From Sanderia malayensis (Eukaryota > Cnidaria > Scyphozoa > Semaeostomeae > Pelagiidae): DNA of 64,000 bases. A program made the position numbers and the translations under genes. Under the pieces are notes generated by a model. The model had not been told where the DNA came from, made no database searches, and saw only the letters and a program-made list of their open reading frames with translations. How positions within the stretch are numbered: position 1 is the first letter of the stretch; the number at the start of each line of letters is the position of its first letter. Positions 31,793 to 41,760 of this stretch are shown piece after piece. Location: positions 96,409 through 160,408 of the forward strand of contig RQOL01000321.1 of assembly GCA_013076295.1 (NCBI GenBank). The letters run 5' to 3'.

Positions 31793-32036
31793 AGGCTGGT
31801 TAAATCCTATTTAAGCAGGGTTAATGTGGAAAGAAATCAAGCACTCAAAATTTACCACATGCGTAGTTTTGGAGGTCCGATATTCCTTAATTACTATTAC
31901 TAGCCAGGGGTCAATAAAGTGTCCGCAAGTCCTAGGTGTGTCGCCCCAGGGCGCGAGACAGTGGATATTAGACTATACCGAACCATGAACAAACAACCAG
32001 TTCTCTTGATAGCGGCTAGAGTTACGTTCAATTTCT
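31793..32036 (+). repeat. Split direct repeat A1
   Basis: Begins AGGCTGGTTAAATCC; matches A2 at 37187-37431 almost base for base (a few substitutions and one indel). Together A and B repeats let a circular DNA be rebuilt from the linear transcript. Likely contains the promoter for the downstream gag. Confidence 0.9.
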
Positions 32037-32209
32037 TCGCGTCTTAAGTTATATAGTTTGTTCGTTTTTTCATTACCTTTATTGCTGTTTTCACCCGGAG
32101 TACGCTTACTTCACGCCTTGCTGCTGAGTTCAACGGAAAGACCAAGTCGGCACAGACACTTTGCTCGGGTGAGACCGTTTTTAATTTAATATCTATACGT
32201 TCTAATCTC

Positions 32210-33268
32210 ATGATGGCATCGGAACACAACCAAGACGTAGAGGGTCAAGACACTCAATCCCGCTTAATAACTTTAGAGAACTCTCTGTCTGAGATACGGG
32301 ACACCCTCAAACAAGCCCTTGCCACCCAGTCAGGCAGCCATAACCATGCATTTGCTTCAGGTATGCCTTCCACGCTTTTTCAGGAAGGCCAGGCCGACCT
32401 TTCGCGTCCGCCCAGTTTTTTACGCGTGGCATCACCTAACCCGCCTACCTCTTCATTTGGCTCTGGGGATATTCACCCTGTTTCGGGTTTTGCTGGCGCA
32501 CAAGCTCCACCATTACCTTCCCTGCCTAAAAATTTGGGAGCATTGGCATCAGAATCCTGGCTGCTCGACCCTCAACAATGGCTTTCATTGCCATCAACCC
32601 AAGCAGTATCTGTCATGGGTGGGTTATCGCCAGTACCAGGCTATCTGGCTAATATGGTCGAGAAGCAGGAATTTGTGGATTTCATCCTGCTTCGCATCTG
32701 CAATATCGCACGTTTGCCGACAATTTCGCCTTCGAGTGCGCAGCTCGAGCGTCTGCTAAAAATCCTCGAACCAATTCGCGCGTTCGCTGATTGGGCTGAG
32801 GCATGGGGTGTGTTTGCCTCTGTTGTTGTTAAATTTGCCCCGCACCGACTACCTGCTTTGTTGGCCTATTTCTTGATCATTGCCAAAGCACATCGCGACG
32901 TCCCAGGCATGGGCTGGCTGGCTTACGATTTAGCCTTTCGCAAGCAAGCGGCCAACGATTCATTGATTTCCTGGGCGGTGGTGGACCCCACCCTGTACCT
33001 TTCCACCGTTCTAACGGCGGGGATCCAACAGGCCCCACAAGCACGTACTGCACCAGCCATTCGAGCCAGAAAGGGCTTCTGCACTTCTTCGAATAAGTCG
33101 TCGTGTAGTTATGGCAACACCTGCAGGTATTTGCACGCGTGCTCGAGTTGCGAAGGCAATCACCAAGTGCGAGAGTGCCCCTTGCGTAAAGATCCCACTG
33201 GGCGTGTTGATCTCAAGCGCCAGCGTTCACCATCACCACTGCCAAGTAAAAAGAACCGCTCCAAGTGA
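32210..33268 (+). CDS. gag: Gag-like protein of the YR retroelement
   Basis: 352 codons from ATG 32210 (a second ATG follows at once). An N-terminal coiled-coil-like segment (residues 15-45), a Pro/Ser-rich linker, a helical domain (about 150-270) and a C-terminal Cys/His cluster: FCTSSNKSSCSYGNTCRYLHACSSCEGNHQVRECP, which fits CCCH- and knuckle-like zinc fingers, then a basic tail. Role: packaging RNA. Its stop is TGA at 33266-33268 followed by CTAG, and the reading frame continues into RT without another stop, so readthrough to a Gag-Pol protein is likely. Confidence 0.85.
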   Translation: MMASEHNQDVEGQDTQSRLITLENSLSEIRDTLKQALATQSGSHNHAFASGMPSTLFQEGQADLSRPPSFLRVASPNPPTSSFGSGDIHPVSGFAGAQAPPLPSLPKNLGALASESWLLDPQQWLSLPSTQAVSVMGGLSPVPGYLANMVEKQEFVDFILLRICNIARLPTISPSSAQLERLLKILEPIRAFADWAEAWGVFASVVVKFAPHRLPALLAYFLIIAKAHRDVPGMGWLAYDLAFRKQAANDSLISWAVVDPTLYLSTVLTAGIQQAPQARTAPAIRARKGFCTSSNKSSCSYGNTCRYLHACSSCEGNHQVRECPLRKDPTGRVDLKRQRSPSPLPSKKNRSK

Positions 33269-34930
33269 CTAGACTTTGCTATCATCGTAGATTCATTAAT
33301 TTATGTATTTGCGTTTCCAGCTGTTATCACTCCATTACGCGTTTATGTTTGGCGTGAATTTTTGCTTCATTCTCTCCATCCTGATGCGCAGTGGGTGCTC
33401 CAGGGGATTACTTTTGGTTTTGACATTGGAGTTACCGGGGGGAACCCCGCCTCGGCCGGGCGTAATTGTGTGTCTGCCACCCGGCAATCTGCGGTTATTG
33501 ATGCCTACCTCACAGAGGAACTTATCGCAGGCACTATGGCTGGTCCTTTTTCGTCCCCTCCGTGGCCATCGTTAATAACAAATCGTTTCGGCGTAATTCC
33601 TAAATCCACCCCCAGAAAATGGCGCCTCATCACGGATCTCTCTTTCCCCGCTCACAAGAGCGTCAATGATTCGATTCCGGATTGCAACACAACAGTTTCT
33701 TATGCGGGTATTCCGGAAGCTATTTCACAAATCATGAAACTCGGTAAAGGAACCCTGTTGGCTAAATTTGACATTAAACGAGCCTATCGACTTTTACCAG
33801 TCCGACCCGAAGATCGACCATTGTTAGGCATGTGCTGGGAAGGCCTTTATTTCGTTGACCTTGCCCTACCTTTCAGCCTCCGCTCCGCCCCGCGGATATT
33901 TACTCGTTTTGGGGATGTATTGCAGTCAATTTTTGCACAGGACGGCCACCGGGCCATTATACAACACTATTTAGACGATTTTATTATTTTCGGCCAACGG
34001 GACTCCTCCGACTGCGCAGCCCTGCTGAAACATTGTACAGCTCTGTGTGATAGACTGGGGGTTCCATTAGCCGAAGACAAAACTGAAGGCCCATCAACAG
34101 AAATTGTTTTTCTGGGGTTTATTCTGGACACGGAAGCTTTAGAGCTGCCCCTCCCTATCGAAAAAATCGTTAAGATACAGGGATATCTGGCCCATTGGTC
34201 GAAGACGGCCGCAGGCACCAAGCGTGAGCTATTGTCTCTGATTGGCAGCCTGCAGCATTGTTGCCAGGCTATTGTTCTCGGTCGACCTTTCTTACGTCGA
34301 TTAATTGATCGTGCACACAAAGTCTCCGAGTTGCATCATCGTGTGCGTTTGTCAGCCTGGGAGCGTGATGACATTGATTGGTGGGTTAGCCTGTTATCAT
34401 GCTGGAATGGGCGGAGCCTATTTCTCTATCGTAATTGGACTGAGGCTCCGACTATCAAAGTCACTTCGGACGCTGCGGGAAGCAAGGGTTTTGCAGCTAT
34501 TTATAACGCACAATGGTTTGCTGCCCCTTGGCCCGCCGATCTCTCAGCGATTAATATTGCGATCAAGGAGCTAATTCCTATTGTCCTCGCGGCCAAGCTG
34601 TGGGGGGAGTCATGGCAGCGTATGCGGGTTGCTTTTCGCTGCGATAACATGGCCGTTGTCCACTGCTTACAAAATGGCACAGCGAAAGATCGTCATCTGG
34701 CCTTCCTTTTACGCGAATTATCTATTCTCGCGATTACGCAGCATTTTACTTTCACTGCCATTCACCTTCCCGGCAGGAAGAACCAGGCAGCTGACGCCCT
34801 GTCTTGTTTCGATTTCCAGACCTTCGTCCGCCTCGTTCCGGATGCCGATCGTCTTCCGCTGGAGATTCCCGCAGAATTTCTGGGGCGTTTGCTTTTTCCT
34901 CCTTGGACCAGGGCTGGCAACACCTCATGA
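33269..34930 (+). CDS. pol: Reverse transcriptase - RNase H (pol) of the YR retroelement
   Basis: The frame opens directly after the gag stop, in the same frame as gag, and ends TGA 34928-34930 (553 codons). RT motifs: WRLITDLSFPAHKSVND, AKFDIKRAYRLLPV (first Asp), catalytic YLDDFIIF, then FLGFILD. RNase H: SDAAGSKGFAAIY (Asp), KELIPIVLA (Glu), RCDNMAVVHCL (Asp) and NQAADALS (Asp). The conserved RT start (HPDAQWVLQGITFGFDIG) lies before the first in-frame ATG, so a separate start is unlikely and UGA readthrough is the simplest model. Overlaps the recombinase start by 4 nt. Confidence 0.9.
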   Translation, partial: LDFAIIVDSLIYVFAFPAVITPLRVYVWREFLLHSLHPDAQWVLQGITFGFDIGVTGGNPASAGRNCVSATRQSAVIDAYLTEELIAGTMAGPFSSPPWPSLITNRFGVIPKSTPRKWRLITDLSFPAHKSVNDSIPDCNTTVSYAGIPEAISQIMKLGKGTLLAKFDIKRAYRLLPVRPEDRPLLGMCWEGLYFVDLALPFSLRSAPRIFTRFGDVLQSIFAQDGHRAIIQHYLDDFIIFGQRDSSDCAALLKHCTALCDRLGVPLAEDKTEGPSTEIVFLGFILDTEALELPLPIEKIVKIQGYLAHWSKTAAGTKRELLSLIGSLQHCCQAIVLGRPFLRRLIDRAHKVSELHHRVRLSAWERDDIDWWVSLLSCWNGRSLFLYRNWTEAPTIKVTSDAAGSKGFAAIYNAQWFAAPWPADLSAINIAIKELIPIVLAAKLWGESWQRMRVAFRCDNMAVVHCLQNGTAKDRHLAFLLRELSILAITQHFTFTAIHLPGRKNQAADALSCFDFQTFVRLVPDADRLPLEIPAEFLGRLLFPPWTRAGNTS

Positions 34931-35859
34931 CAAACGCGTTAGCTGTTACGACACAGAAAACTTACCAGTCGGCCCAAAAACAATTCATTAGTTTGTGTTA
35001 TAACTACGGCTTAGTTGACGGACAAAGTTCCCCCTTCCCAATTACAAAGCTGACATTGTTACGTTTTATCGCAAGTTTGAGTCAATCTCATAAAGCTTCA
35101 TCGATTAAAGTGTACTTAGCTGCTGTCCGCTCACTGCAATTACGCCACGGCTATCCGGACCCCTTGCGCGGTTGCTCACGGATTCCTCTTGCTACACAAG
35201 GCCCGCGTAGAATACAGGCCACACATCCAAAGCAAAAAATGCCTATAACACCGCTCGTTCTCACCCTCATTCGCTCGCAACTGGATCTATCAAATGCGGA
35301 TGATGGGATGTTCTGGGCGGCTTGTCTGGTAGCCTTTTTTGGCTTTCTGCGCGCGTCGGAATTCACAGTAACCCCGGAGGGTTTTATTGCATCTAAGCAT
35401 TTGACTGTATCGGATATTTCGACGGACGATCAGTTGAGCCCCGCTCATGTATTTATTCGGTTAAAATTTTCAAAGACGGACCAGTTTGGTACTGGATGCT
35501 CCATCATCTTAACAAAGTCAGGGCATGTTCTATGTCCTGTTTCAGCGTTGTTTCGTTACCTACACCGTCGTGGTAGCGGAGATGGTCCGCTTTTTCGGTG
35601 GGCGGATAATTGCACCCTTACGAAAGGAACTCTGAACACGAAACTCCAAAATATTTTAAAACGATGTGGATGGCCTAACACGTTTACTTTGCATAGCTTT
35701 CGTGTCGGGGCGGCCACGACAGCGGCTTCGTTGGGTCTCCCCGACTATCTTATTCAAGCCTTAGGCCGTTGGTCAAGTGATGCATATAAAGTATACATCA
35801 AGCTGCCGCAAAGTCAGCTGTTGTCGGTCTCACATGTGCTCGCACAGTCGGCACGGTGA
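34927..35859 (+). CDS. Tyrosine recombinase of the YR retroelement
   Basis: 310 codons from ATG 34927, which overlaps the RT stop as ATGA; the frame is open further upstream (to 34804) but the overlap favours this start. N-terminal SAM-like domain, first catalytic Arg region FGFLRASEFTVT, then HSFRVGAATTAASLG (H..R) and GRWSSDAYKVYI with the nucleophilic Tyr. Role: inserts the circular DNA copy by site-specific recombination, explaining the lack of target duplication. No break. Confidence 0.92.
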   Translation: MTNALAVTTQKTYQSAQKQFISLCYNYGLVDGQSSPFPITKLTLLRFIASLSQSHKASSIKVYLAAVRSLQLRHGYPDPLRGCSRIPLATQGPRRIQATHPKQKMPITPLVLTLIRSQLDLSNADDGMFWAACLVAFFGFLRASEFTVTPEGFIASKHLTVSDISTDDQLSPAHVFIRLKFSKTDQFGTGCSIILTKSGHVLCPVSALFRYLHRRGSGDGPLFRWADNCTLTKGTLNTKLQNILKRCGWPNTFTLHSFRVGAATTAASLGLPDYLIQALGRWSSDAYKVYIKLPQSQLLSVSHVLAQSAR

Positions 35860-36079
35860 TGGATGCGCGACTTGGACGCTTAAACGCTTGTTTCATAGCT
35901 AAACAGTTACGATTTTGTTTACAATTATTTCTTACCATTGGACGTTTAATCGAGTATTGTTGTTTTTATCTTTAAAGTTTACCGTTGTGTTCGCAGTTAT
36001 TAGCAAACTACCTTGCTTTGCTTTGTTGTTTCGCATCACGCTGTTCAGCTCAACACCACTTCATTTGCTGAATATTTAG
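35860..36079 (+). other. Non-coding 3' leader of the YR element
   Basis: AT-rich, no gene. It leads into the hairpin minisatellite. Confidence 0.5.
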
Positions 36080-36690
36080 GGGGTCTCTCGGAAGAACCCT
36101 GAAAATTGACTGTGTAAAAGTGTCCCAGGAAAGCCCTGAACACGGGACGTGTAAATTGTCTCAGGAAAGTCCTGAACACTGAATGTTTATATGGTGTCTC
36201 AGGCAAGTCCTGAGCACTGGATGTTTATATGGTGTCTCAGGCAAGTCCTGAGCACTGGATGTTTATATGGTGTCTCAGGCAAGTCCTGAGCACTGGATGT
36301 TTATATGGTGTCTCAGGCAAGTCCTGAGCACTGAATGTTTATATGGTGTCTCAGGCAAGTCCTGAACACTGGATGTTAATATGGTGTCTCAGGCAAGTCC
36401 TGAACACTGAATGTTTATATGGTGTCTCAGGCAAGTCCTGAGCACTGAATGTTTATATGGTGTCTCAGGCAAGTCCTGAGCACTGGATGTTTATATGGTG
36501 TCTCAGGCAAGTCCTGAGCACTGGATGTTTATATGGTGTCTCAGGCAAGTCCTGAGCACTGAATGTTTATATGGTGTCTCAGGCAAGTCCTGAACACTGG
36601 ATGTTTATATGGTGTCTCAGGCAAGTCCTGAGCACTGAATGTTTATATGGTGTCTCAGGCAAGTCCTGAGCACTGGATGTATAAAAGCGT
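36080..36690 (+). repeat. 38-bp minisatellite with hairpin units (~16 copies)
   Basis: Period 38 bp. Each unit has CTCAGG-CAAGT-CCTGAG (6-bp perfect stem, 5-nt loop) followed by CACTGGATGTTTATATGG. The outer units are diverged (CCCAGG-AAAGC-CCTGAA) and inner ones nearly identical, the pattern of ongoing turnover. Compensating stem changes in the variants would hint at a functional RNA or DNA hairpin. Confidence 0.9.
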
Positions 36691-37078
36691 CTCGGGACGT
36701 CCCGATTGACACGCTATGCCGAGCCTTTAGGTTAGCGTGGCCTTTTGCCTGCTGCCTTTATGTGGCCTTATTGTTTTCCTTAGAAGGTTTCTGCCGGTAC
36801 CGATCGCAGTGTTTCGACGGTTGCAGGGCCTTCATTATGATTTGTTATGATTTTTTACAGTTATTTCTTAGTATTACGTTCCTGACCTGCCATTTTCTAG
36901 GTTTATCGTTTGGGGGGTGGGGAGGAATTGATATCTCCGAACCAAATAATAGAACAGCAACAAAAGATAATAAGAATCAAAATAAGAATAATAGTAATAA
37001 TAACAAGAACAGTTCTTAGTTAAGTTCTTCAGGAAAAACTATATGTTACGTTCGGTGGGGTCACACTACGTGTTCTGT

Positions 37079-37186
37079 GGCCGGAATTTGCACGGCAAAT
37101 CGGGGTCACCGACCGTAAAATGTGTTTTGCTACTCAAGCAATCCGGGCCGGTAGGCTGACCGCCCAATTTCTTGAGATAACATTAA
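37079..37186 (+). repeat. Split direct repeat B1
   Basis: Starts GGCCGGAATTTGCACGG, ends GATAACATTAA; repeated at 37524-37631 with a few substitutions. Directly joined to A2. Confidence 0.9.
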
Positions 37187-37431
37187 AGGCTGGTTAAATC
37201 CTATTTAAGCAGGGTTAATGTGGAAAGAAATCAAACACTCAAAATTTACCACATGCGTAGTTTTGGAGGTCCGATATTCCTTAATTACTATTACTAGCCA
37301 GGGGTCAATAAAGTGTCCGCCAGTCCTAGGTGTGTCGCCCCAGGGCGCGAGACAGTGGATATTAGACTATACCGAACCATGAACAAACAACAAGTTCTCT
37401 TGATATCCGGCTAGAGTTACGTTCAATTTCT
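37187..37431 (+). repeat. Split direct repeat A2
   Basis: Second copy of A1; sits between B1 and a short linker before B2. Confidence 0.9.
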
Positions 37432-37523
37432 CCCTCCCTCCCTCTCCTTATATATTATTTCGTTGAGTATTTTATTTGTTATGATTTGCAGTTCACCCAT
37501 CCGGGAGTACTGCCAGGTGTACC

Positions 37524-37631
37524 GGCCGGAATTTGCACGGCAAGTCGGGGTCACCGACCGTAAAATGTGTTTTGCTACTGAAGCGATCCGGGCCGGTAGG
37601 CTGACCGCCCAATTTCTTGAGATAACATTAA
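37524..37631 (+). repeat. Split direct repeat B2 (element end)
   Basis: Last part of the YR element. Helitron exon sequence resumes at 37632 (CTTGTGTTGAGTTCC). Confidence 0.88.
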
Positions 37632-39003
37632 CTTGTGTTGAGTTCCTCTCGGAAGTACTTCGCTTCACAGTGAATACATGTCCTGGTCATTTTACCAAGA
37701 TGATGAGGCATTGGGGAGAATTGAGGAATTTCAAGAATGGGTTGAATTACTTCCCTTTCTTGATGTTCCATGGGTTGGGGGACATGATCTTGGTGTTGTG
37801 GTGGGATTTCGTGATGCATTTCAACTTCTTGTGGTTGTACCGCTATTTCATTCTCTTCATTCTCATTTTCAAGGTTGGGTTGCAATTCCATAGCAGCAGG
37901 CAATATTTGTGGATCCTGAAATGCAATGCAATCTAAGTTAATATAATTCAATCATGTGTTTTGAAATGCACAAAACTGGAACTTGTGAAGATATGTCTAT
38001 TTAGAGAGCAAAATAATTTCCTGACATGGTCCTATGGAGAATGACTGGTGTATTTCAAGCCAATTGTGATGGTAGTCTGTTTTACCTGATTATCATGTGG
38101 AATTAGAATGTGTTGTTCCACGTTGATTTCATCAGGTTGTGCTGGCCTTTCAATTTCATTATTTTCATTTTCAATATGTGTTTCGGGTTGCATCTGCATT
38201 GGCCGTATCTGTTGAAATGAACATTAAATGAAATCATTTACATTAAGTTTTTAGTTATTGGAAATTTAAATGTTATTAATATACAGTTCCCATTGATATA
38301 AATATACATGGGGACTTATAATTGTACATGTCTGAAATAGGTAAATGGAAAAGGGAGTTGCCTAACTGTAGTTAACTTGTGTTAAAAATTTTGTTTTACC
38401 TCATTGTCATTTTGAGCTTGAATTACATTAAGCATCTCCACATTTGCCGTTTGTATTGCTGCCGGACCTTCATGATTACGAATCAGAAGGGGTGGTTGCA
38501 ACTGCATAACCATCGGTGGTACCTGCGGACGGAAAAATATTGATAATGTGGTTGATATAACAACTGATTTAATTTTGATAGTTTTTAATTACAAAAAGCT
38601 GTATAATATATGGTTGACGTGATTGGAAAAGTTTAGCAGAAATTATCGAGATGTGTACCTGAAGTTGAGGGGCCAGTGCTGCAGGATATTGTAAGCCAAT
38701 GTTTATTGGTTGTGGTACTGCTATAAGTCCATAGTGGGGAAGCATCGCAGGTAGTTGCCATGTCACATGCAATGCCTGCATCTGTGGATAATGAAGTGGG
38801 AGTGGTTGATATTCTGGGGCTGGTTGCTGAGGGTGTTGTTGCTGCAACTGGTGAAGATCATTCACTGCTCCCTGTACCATATTATCAGGTGGTAAATGAA
38901 CTGGATGAGGCTGTTGGTTATTCTCACGACTTCGGCGACTTGCTTTCCTTACTTGATCGCAGCGCCTTGAGCCGGTGATGCTTTTTCTGGCTTTTTTTGG
39001 CAT
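37632..39003 (-). pseudogene. Helitron 5' exons, unit 1
   Basis: First exon 39003-38659 begins MPKKARKSITGSRRC, a basic start typical for animal Helitrons, then Gln/Pro-rich sequence. Exons 38522-38400 and 38208-38086 (41 codons each) and 37915-37632, which ends with CIHCEAKYFREEL, the zinc-binding-like motif before Rep. All borders are GT-AG and frames agree (first three exons are multiples of 3). The protein continues past the YR element at 31792. The three Gln/Pro- or Asn/Glu-rich exons look like a flexible linker. Confidence 0.75.
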
Positions 39004-40250
39004 TTTGCGGGAGATGATATAAAAAAAAAAAAATGTGTTTTATATGCAACCCAATTTAAGTGAAAATGTTAAAATTTGAAATAAGAGTGCTTTTTGTGAG
39101 CAACTGGATGGGGTTGTTGTTTTGTGGTGAGCTGCAAGATAAAAGAAATAATTTAAAGCATAATTGTAAGAAATGTTTGGGATTAGCCGAGAAACCAGAT
39201 AACAGAAACGCTAAAAAGCAGATGACAGAAACGCTAAAAAGACAGTGCATTGCGATGCAATGAAAGACAACGTTGCTTTAAAGAAGACGCTGTCGGTGTA
39301 AATAAGGATTGTTTAGAAAAGGTAAATTTCAACATTCAACTCACCAATAACAAAGTAAAACAATCTTTCTAATAATTTTCTTTCAATATATAGATATTAT
39401 TATCATTTTCTGCAATTTCTAATAACGTTAGATATTGAACAAAAATGTTTCATTTGCTGTAGCAAGAAAGTAAACACGCAATTGCTATTTTAAATTCGCG
39501 CCAATTTGAAAGTTTTGTGGCCTCTATTCGGCGGCGTGCCTCGTTGTTGTTATTATTATTCTCATGATGATCCATTCGATTCGACAGAAAGGCAGTTGAA
39601 CACAACAACAGCAAGAGCATGTACTTGGCACCGAAGAGAAAAATGGCCTTGGTCTTCGTTGATGATGGGGAGAAGTGTGGTTGTGAAGGGGAACCTCTAA
39701 GTATAAGAAGAAATAATTTGGTAGACTTTATTATGCATGATATCTAGAAATACACCATTTCTCGGACACGTGGAGAATGAAGTACATTGATTTTTGGTGA
39801 TCTGTTATATCTTCAGAAATATTGCTGCTGGTAAAAATACCAATAATAAGAGTAGGCCATGGAAGGTTGACAAAAGGTAAGAAGGTTTAATACGGTTTTT
39901 GACTTGGTGAACACATGAGGTGGAGGTAATTAATTAATGATTTGCAGTTACAATAAATTACTTACATTTATAGACTTCAGGCCACATGAAAAGAACTGAG
40001 ATGAGCCAACATGCTATAAAGTATATTACATGATTTCTTCTTGTTTTTCAGGTGCCCAGACATAAAGTGAATGTTTGTGGTCATTCATTGTGAACATTAT
40101 TATAGTGAGGTGAGTTCATTTTAAGATTTGTTAATTGAAGATCATTTGTTCAAAAAAAAGGACAGTGTCTGTTTTGCAGTGATCTTTTTTGAAGAATTAC
40201 AAAAGTTAGAAATAGAAGCATTACATATTAATATTAACATACTTACTATA

Positions 40251-40620
40251 GATACTTACATAAATATATACATCAATACATACCCTATATACTATATATA
40301 AATACTATACATAATATACATACCCTACATACATACATACATACATACATACATACATACATACATACCCTACATACCCTACATACATACCCTACATACA
40401 TACATACATACATACATACATACATACATACATACCCTACATACATACCCTACATACATACCCTACAATACATACTCTACACTACATACCCTACAATACA
40501 TAACTTACAATACATACCCTACAATACATACCCTACCATACATAACCTACAATACATACCCTACCATACATAGCCTACAATACATACCCAACAATACATA
40601 CCCTACAATACAAACGCTAC
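40251..40620. repeat. CATA / CATACCCTA microsatellite
   Basis: Runs of ACAT and CATACCCTA-type repeats; repeated in the duplicate (41390-41760) and at 60090-60560 in unit 2. Confidence 0.95.
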
Positions 40621-41389
40621 ATCTTCCCCCTGGCAGCGCCCGCCCTGCCGCCCCCCTGAAAGCCGTTTCTGAAAGTTGATAAATTCAGTGTGAAGTTTGG
40701 AAAAAAATAGTTGCCTTCAAAAATGTAATCAATCCTGGAAAATTTAAACTCAATGTCTAATAAAAAATATATCAAACTGTAGCTAAGAAAACAGCGAATC
40801 TGATTAAAATATTAACATTTCTTAACAGTGTTGTTTTGAATTTTAAGGGAGTATTTAGTGCAGCCCAAGACAAAAGCCGTGAAAAAATTTATTCATCAGG
40901 CAACTTTCAAAACACAAAAATCTCCCTAACTTGGTCAAAATTAGTCCATTTGAACTCAAATTACACCAACACGAAAGTAATAGCTTGGCGAACATTTATC
41001 GAAAGTATTTGGGTGAAAAAAACAAAGTTTTGGCAGGTTTAACATTAGTTTTCGCAAATGCAAAACACACACGTGTTGCATGAAAAATTCGTGTTTTCCA
41101 GCAAAACCGAAACTCGGCCAAAACTGTCCAAAAACTGAGATGAGCCAACATGCTATAAAGTATATTACATGATTTCTTCTTGTTTTTCAGGTGCCCAGAC
41201 ATAAAGTGAATGTTTGTGGTCATTCCTTGTGAACATTATTATAGTGAGGTGAGTTCATTTTAAGATTTGTTAATTGAAGATTATTTGTTCAAAAAAAAGG
41301 ACAGTGTCTGTTTTGCAGTGATCTTTTTTGAAGAATTACAAAAGTTAGAAATAGAAGCATTACATATTAATATTAACATACTTACTATA

Positions 41390-41760
41390 GATACTTACAT
41401 AAATATATACATCAATACATACCCTATATACTATATATAAATACTATACATAATATACATACCCTACATACATACATACATACATACATACATACATACA
41501 TACATACATACATACATACATACCCTACATACCCTACATACATACCCTACATACATACATACATACATACATACATACATACATACATACCCTACATACA
41601 TACCCTACAATACATACTCTACACTACATACCCTACAATACATAACTTACAATACATACCCTACAATACATACCCTACCATACATAACCTACAATACATA
41701 CCCTACCATACATAGCCTACAATACATACCCAACAATACATACCCTACAATACAAACGCT
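41390..41760. repeat. CATA / CATACCCTA microsatellite (second copy)
   Basis: Part of the 1139-bp duplication; longer ACAT run than in the first copy. Confidence 0.95.

Larger units (their letters stand above)
31793..37631 (+). mobile_element. Ngaro/PAT-like tyrosine-recombinase retrotransposon (complete ends)
   Basis: 5.84 kb on plus with split direct repeats: A1 31793-32036, B1 37079-37186, A2 37187-37431, B2 37524-37631. Order A1-ORFs-B1-A2-B2 matches PAT/Ngaro-type DIRS elements, which replicate through a circular intermediate. Genes: gag 32210-33268, RT-RNaseH to 34930, tyrosine recombinase 34927-35859. No methyltransferase domain seen. It sits inside a Helitron exon without target-site duplication, and the exon halves meet in frame, as expected for recombinase-mediated insertion. 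All three ORFs are open, so the copy looks young. Confidence 0.9.

Noticed and set aside
36080..36690. CRISPR-like array
   Set aside because: Units are contiguous 38-bp repeats without unique spacers, in an animal retroelement.
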